Origin: Sporosarcina sp. PTS2304
GTDB lineage: Bacteria > Bacillota > Bacilli > Bacillales_A > Planococcaceae
Length of the DNA: 64,000 nt
Assembly (NCBI RefSeq): GCF_003351785.1
Contig: NZ_CP031230.1
Span: 992,001-1,056,000, forward strand
Direction: 5' to 3'
Under the pieces are notes generated by a model. It ran no database searches. It had not been told where the DNA came from and saw only the letters and a program-made list of their open reading frames with translations. Of this stretch, positions 63,377-64,000 are shown one piece after another; the stretch's first letter is position 1; every line of letters starts with the position of its first letter. The position numbers and the translations under genes are program-made.

Positions 63377-64000
63377 TCGTAAATGTAAAAGTATTCGCAT
63401 GCGAAAAACTCCCGTTCGTATACGTGCGTTCTTCAAAATAGACTTCATCGTTCTTATCAATCGTCACAACTGTCGTGCAACGTGTGCCGTAGTCCGTTGA
63501 AGCGATGAAAATGGAAGATAATAAACTTTCTAACTCATTTCCGACACCGGTATCTGGTAGTTGTTCAGTCGGGAATGTTTCTGCGCGTTGCATGATGGCG
63601 AATAATGTGTCTGGATCGACTACATTATGTTGCTTCAAATGTTCTTGTAGCAACGCTTTCGTTTTCTTTACTTTTGGCCATGGAGTGTCTAAGAAAGCAT
63701 TGCTCAATCCGTACGTACCAGGAGAAAGCGACTGGATGGATTGTTCGATGTTCGAGTAATAATATAATTCGTCAGCCGATCCTGCCAGTACATTGAAGCC
63801 TGTGTAGCGCTCTTTATTGGCATGTAGTTCTTCCATGAACATTTGCGGATCGGTGTCTGATTGTAAGAACGATGAGACGATATGTCCGCGTGAAATTTCT
63901 CCTGTAAGCGGCAGAGTGAAGTCGCGGTAATTAGTAAGAGCGGCAATTTTTCCTTGTTTATTGACACCGAGCCACGTGCCGAATTGTTCTAGATCACGTC
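63354..64000 (-). CDS. NRDE-family (TANGO2-like) protein, 5' partial
   Basis: Minus-strand gene whose beginning is outside the window. The open frame to the right edge reads RDLEQFGTWLGVNKQGKIAA then LTNYRDFTLPLTGEISRGH, the conserved start of NRDE/TANGO2 proteins, and continues through TPWPKVKKTKALLQEHL to a C-terminus with ASTDYGTRCTTVVTI, an Ntn-hydrolase-like pattern. About 215 of a usual ~255 residues are present. The family is implicated in heme or acyl-lipid handling; function in bacteria is unclear. The ATG at 63842 is internal, not the start. Confidence 0.85.
   Translation of the reverse strand, partial: RDLEQFGTWLGVNKQGKIAALTNYRDFTLPLTGEISRGHIVSSFLQSDTDPQMFMEELHANKERYTGFNVLAGSADELYYYSNIEQSIQSLSPGTYGLSNAFLDTPWPKVKKTKALLQEHLKQHNVVDPDTLFAIMQRAETFPTEQLPDTGVGNELESLLSSIFIASTDYGTRCTTVVTIDKNDEVYFEERTYTNGSFSHANTFTFTIEKTSHS

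Noticed and set aside
1-64000. tRNA, rRNA, 6S or tmRNA genes
   Set aside because: I looked for conserved landmarks such as the tRNA T-arm and rRNA core segments and saw none; a covariance-model scan would be decisive.

Overview
The window looks like a chromosomal segment of an endospore-forming Bacillota of the Planococcaceae, most like Sporosarcina (inference). The reasons are Bacillus-type gene order (bkd operon, brxB, yqjC-D-E, dinB, rnz, proI, yqjP-yqjQ, yndG-H-J, ydjI-ydjG), Gram-positive ribosome binding sites, frequent TTG starts, an alpha/beta SASP gene with a sigma-G-like promoter, a Prli42 peptide, a T-box and a SAM riboswitch. No rRNA or tRNA genes were seen.

1-14.3 kb: the end of a branched-chain 2-oxoacid dehydrogenase operon (lpd, bkdAA, bkdAB, bkdB); a cluster of palindromic repeats; a SAM-I riboswitch ahead of an MFS transporter and msrA; then mutA-mutB-meaB and brxB. 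14.3-20.4 kb: a 31-codon Prli42 gene, methylmalonyl-CoA epimerase, a carboxyltransferase, an M20 peptidase, a CheW-like protein, dinB and rnz. Together bkd, the carboxyltransferase, epimerase and mutase outline catabolism of valine and isoleucine through propionyl-CoA and methylmalonyl-CoA to succinyl-CoA. 20.4-25.7 kb: T-box-controlled proI, the ydjI-ydjG membrane pair, yqjP-yqjQ.

25.7-42.1 kb: a second repeat cluster with five tandem 219-bp units, an MFS transporter, a small lipoprotein, phage-type replication genes (DnaD-like, DnaB-like) with a holin-like remnant, an SLH-domain protein, an ABC-2 exporter, a methyltransferase, two overlapping coiled-coil genes, a Cys-rich protein, a zinc alcohol dehydrogenase and the SASP gene.

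42.1-47.2 kb: a type I-C-like CRISPR array of 72 repeats and 71 spacers. Its leader lies at the high-coordinate end, and no cas gene is present anywhere in the window. It is followed by a yghU-like glutathione transferase whose last codons were replaced by an IS231-type insertion with an 11-bp target duplication, then a decayed second copy of the phage replication genes, and a strongly AT-rich two-gene unit of unknown function.

53.6-64 kb: small hypothetical genes, a yndG-yndH-yndJ operon, a YisP-like squalene synthase-family protein, a LytS/LytTR two-component pair directly upstream of a CstA-family transporter (probably pyruvate sensing and uptake), an XRE regulator and a partial NRDE/TANGO2 protein running off the right edge.

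The most unusual parts are the cas-less I-C array with an internal two-spacer duplication, the modular inverted-repeat family in two collinear clusters, the IS231 insertion with an early frameshift in its transposase, and the AT-rich two-gene unit.
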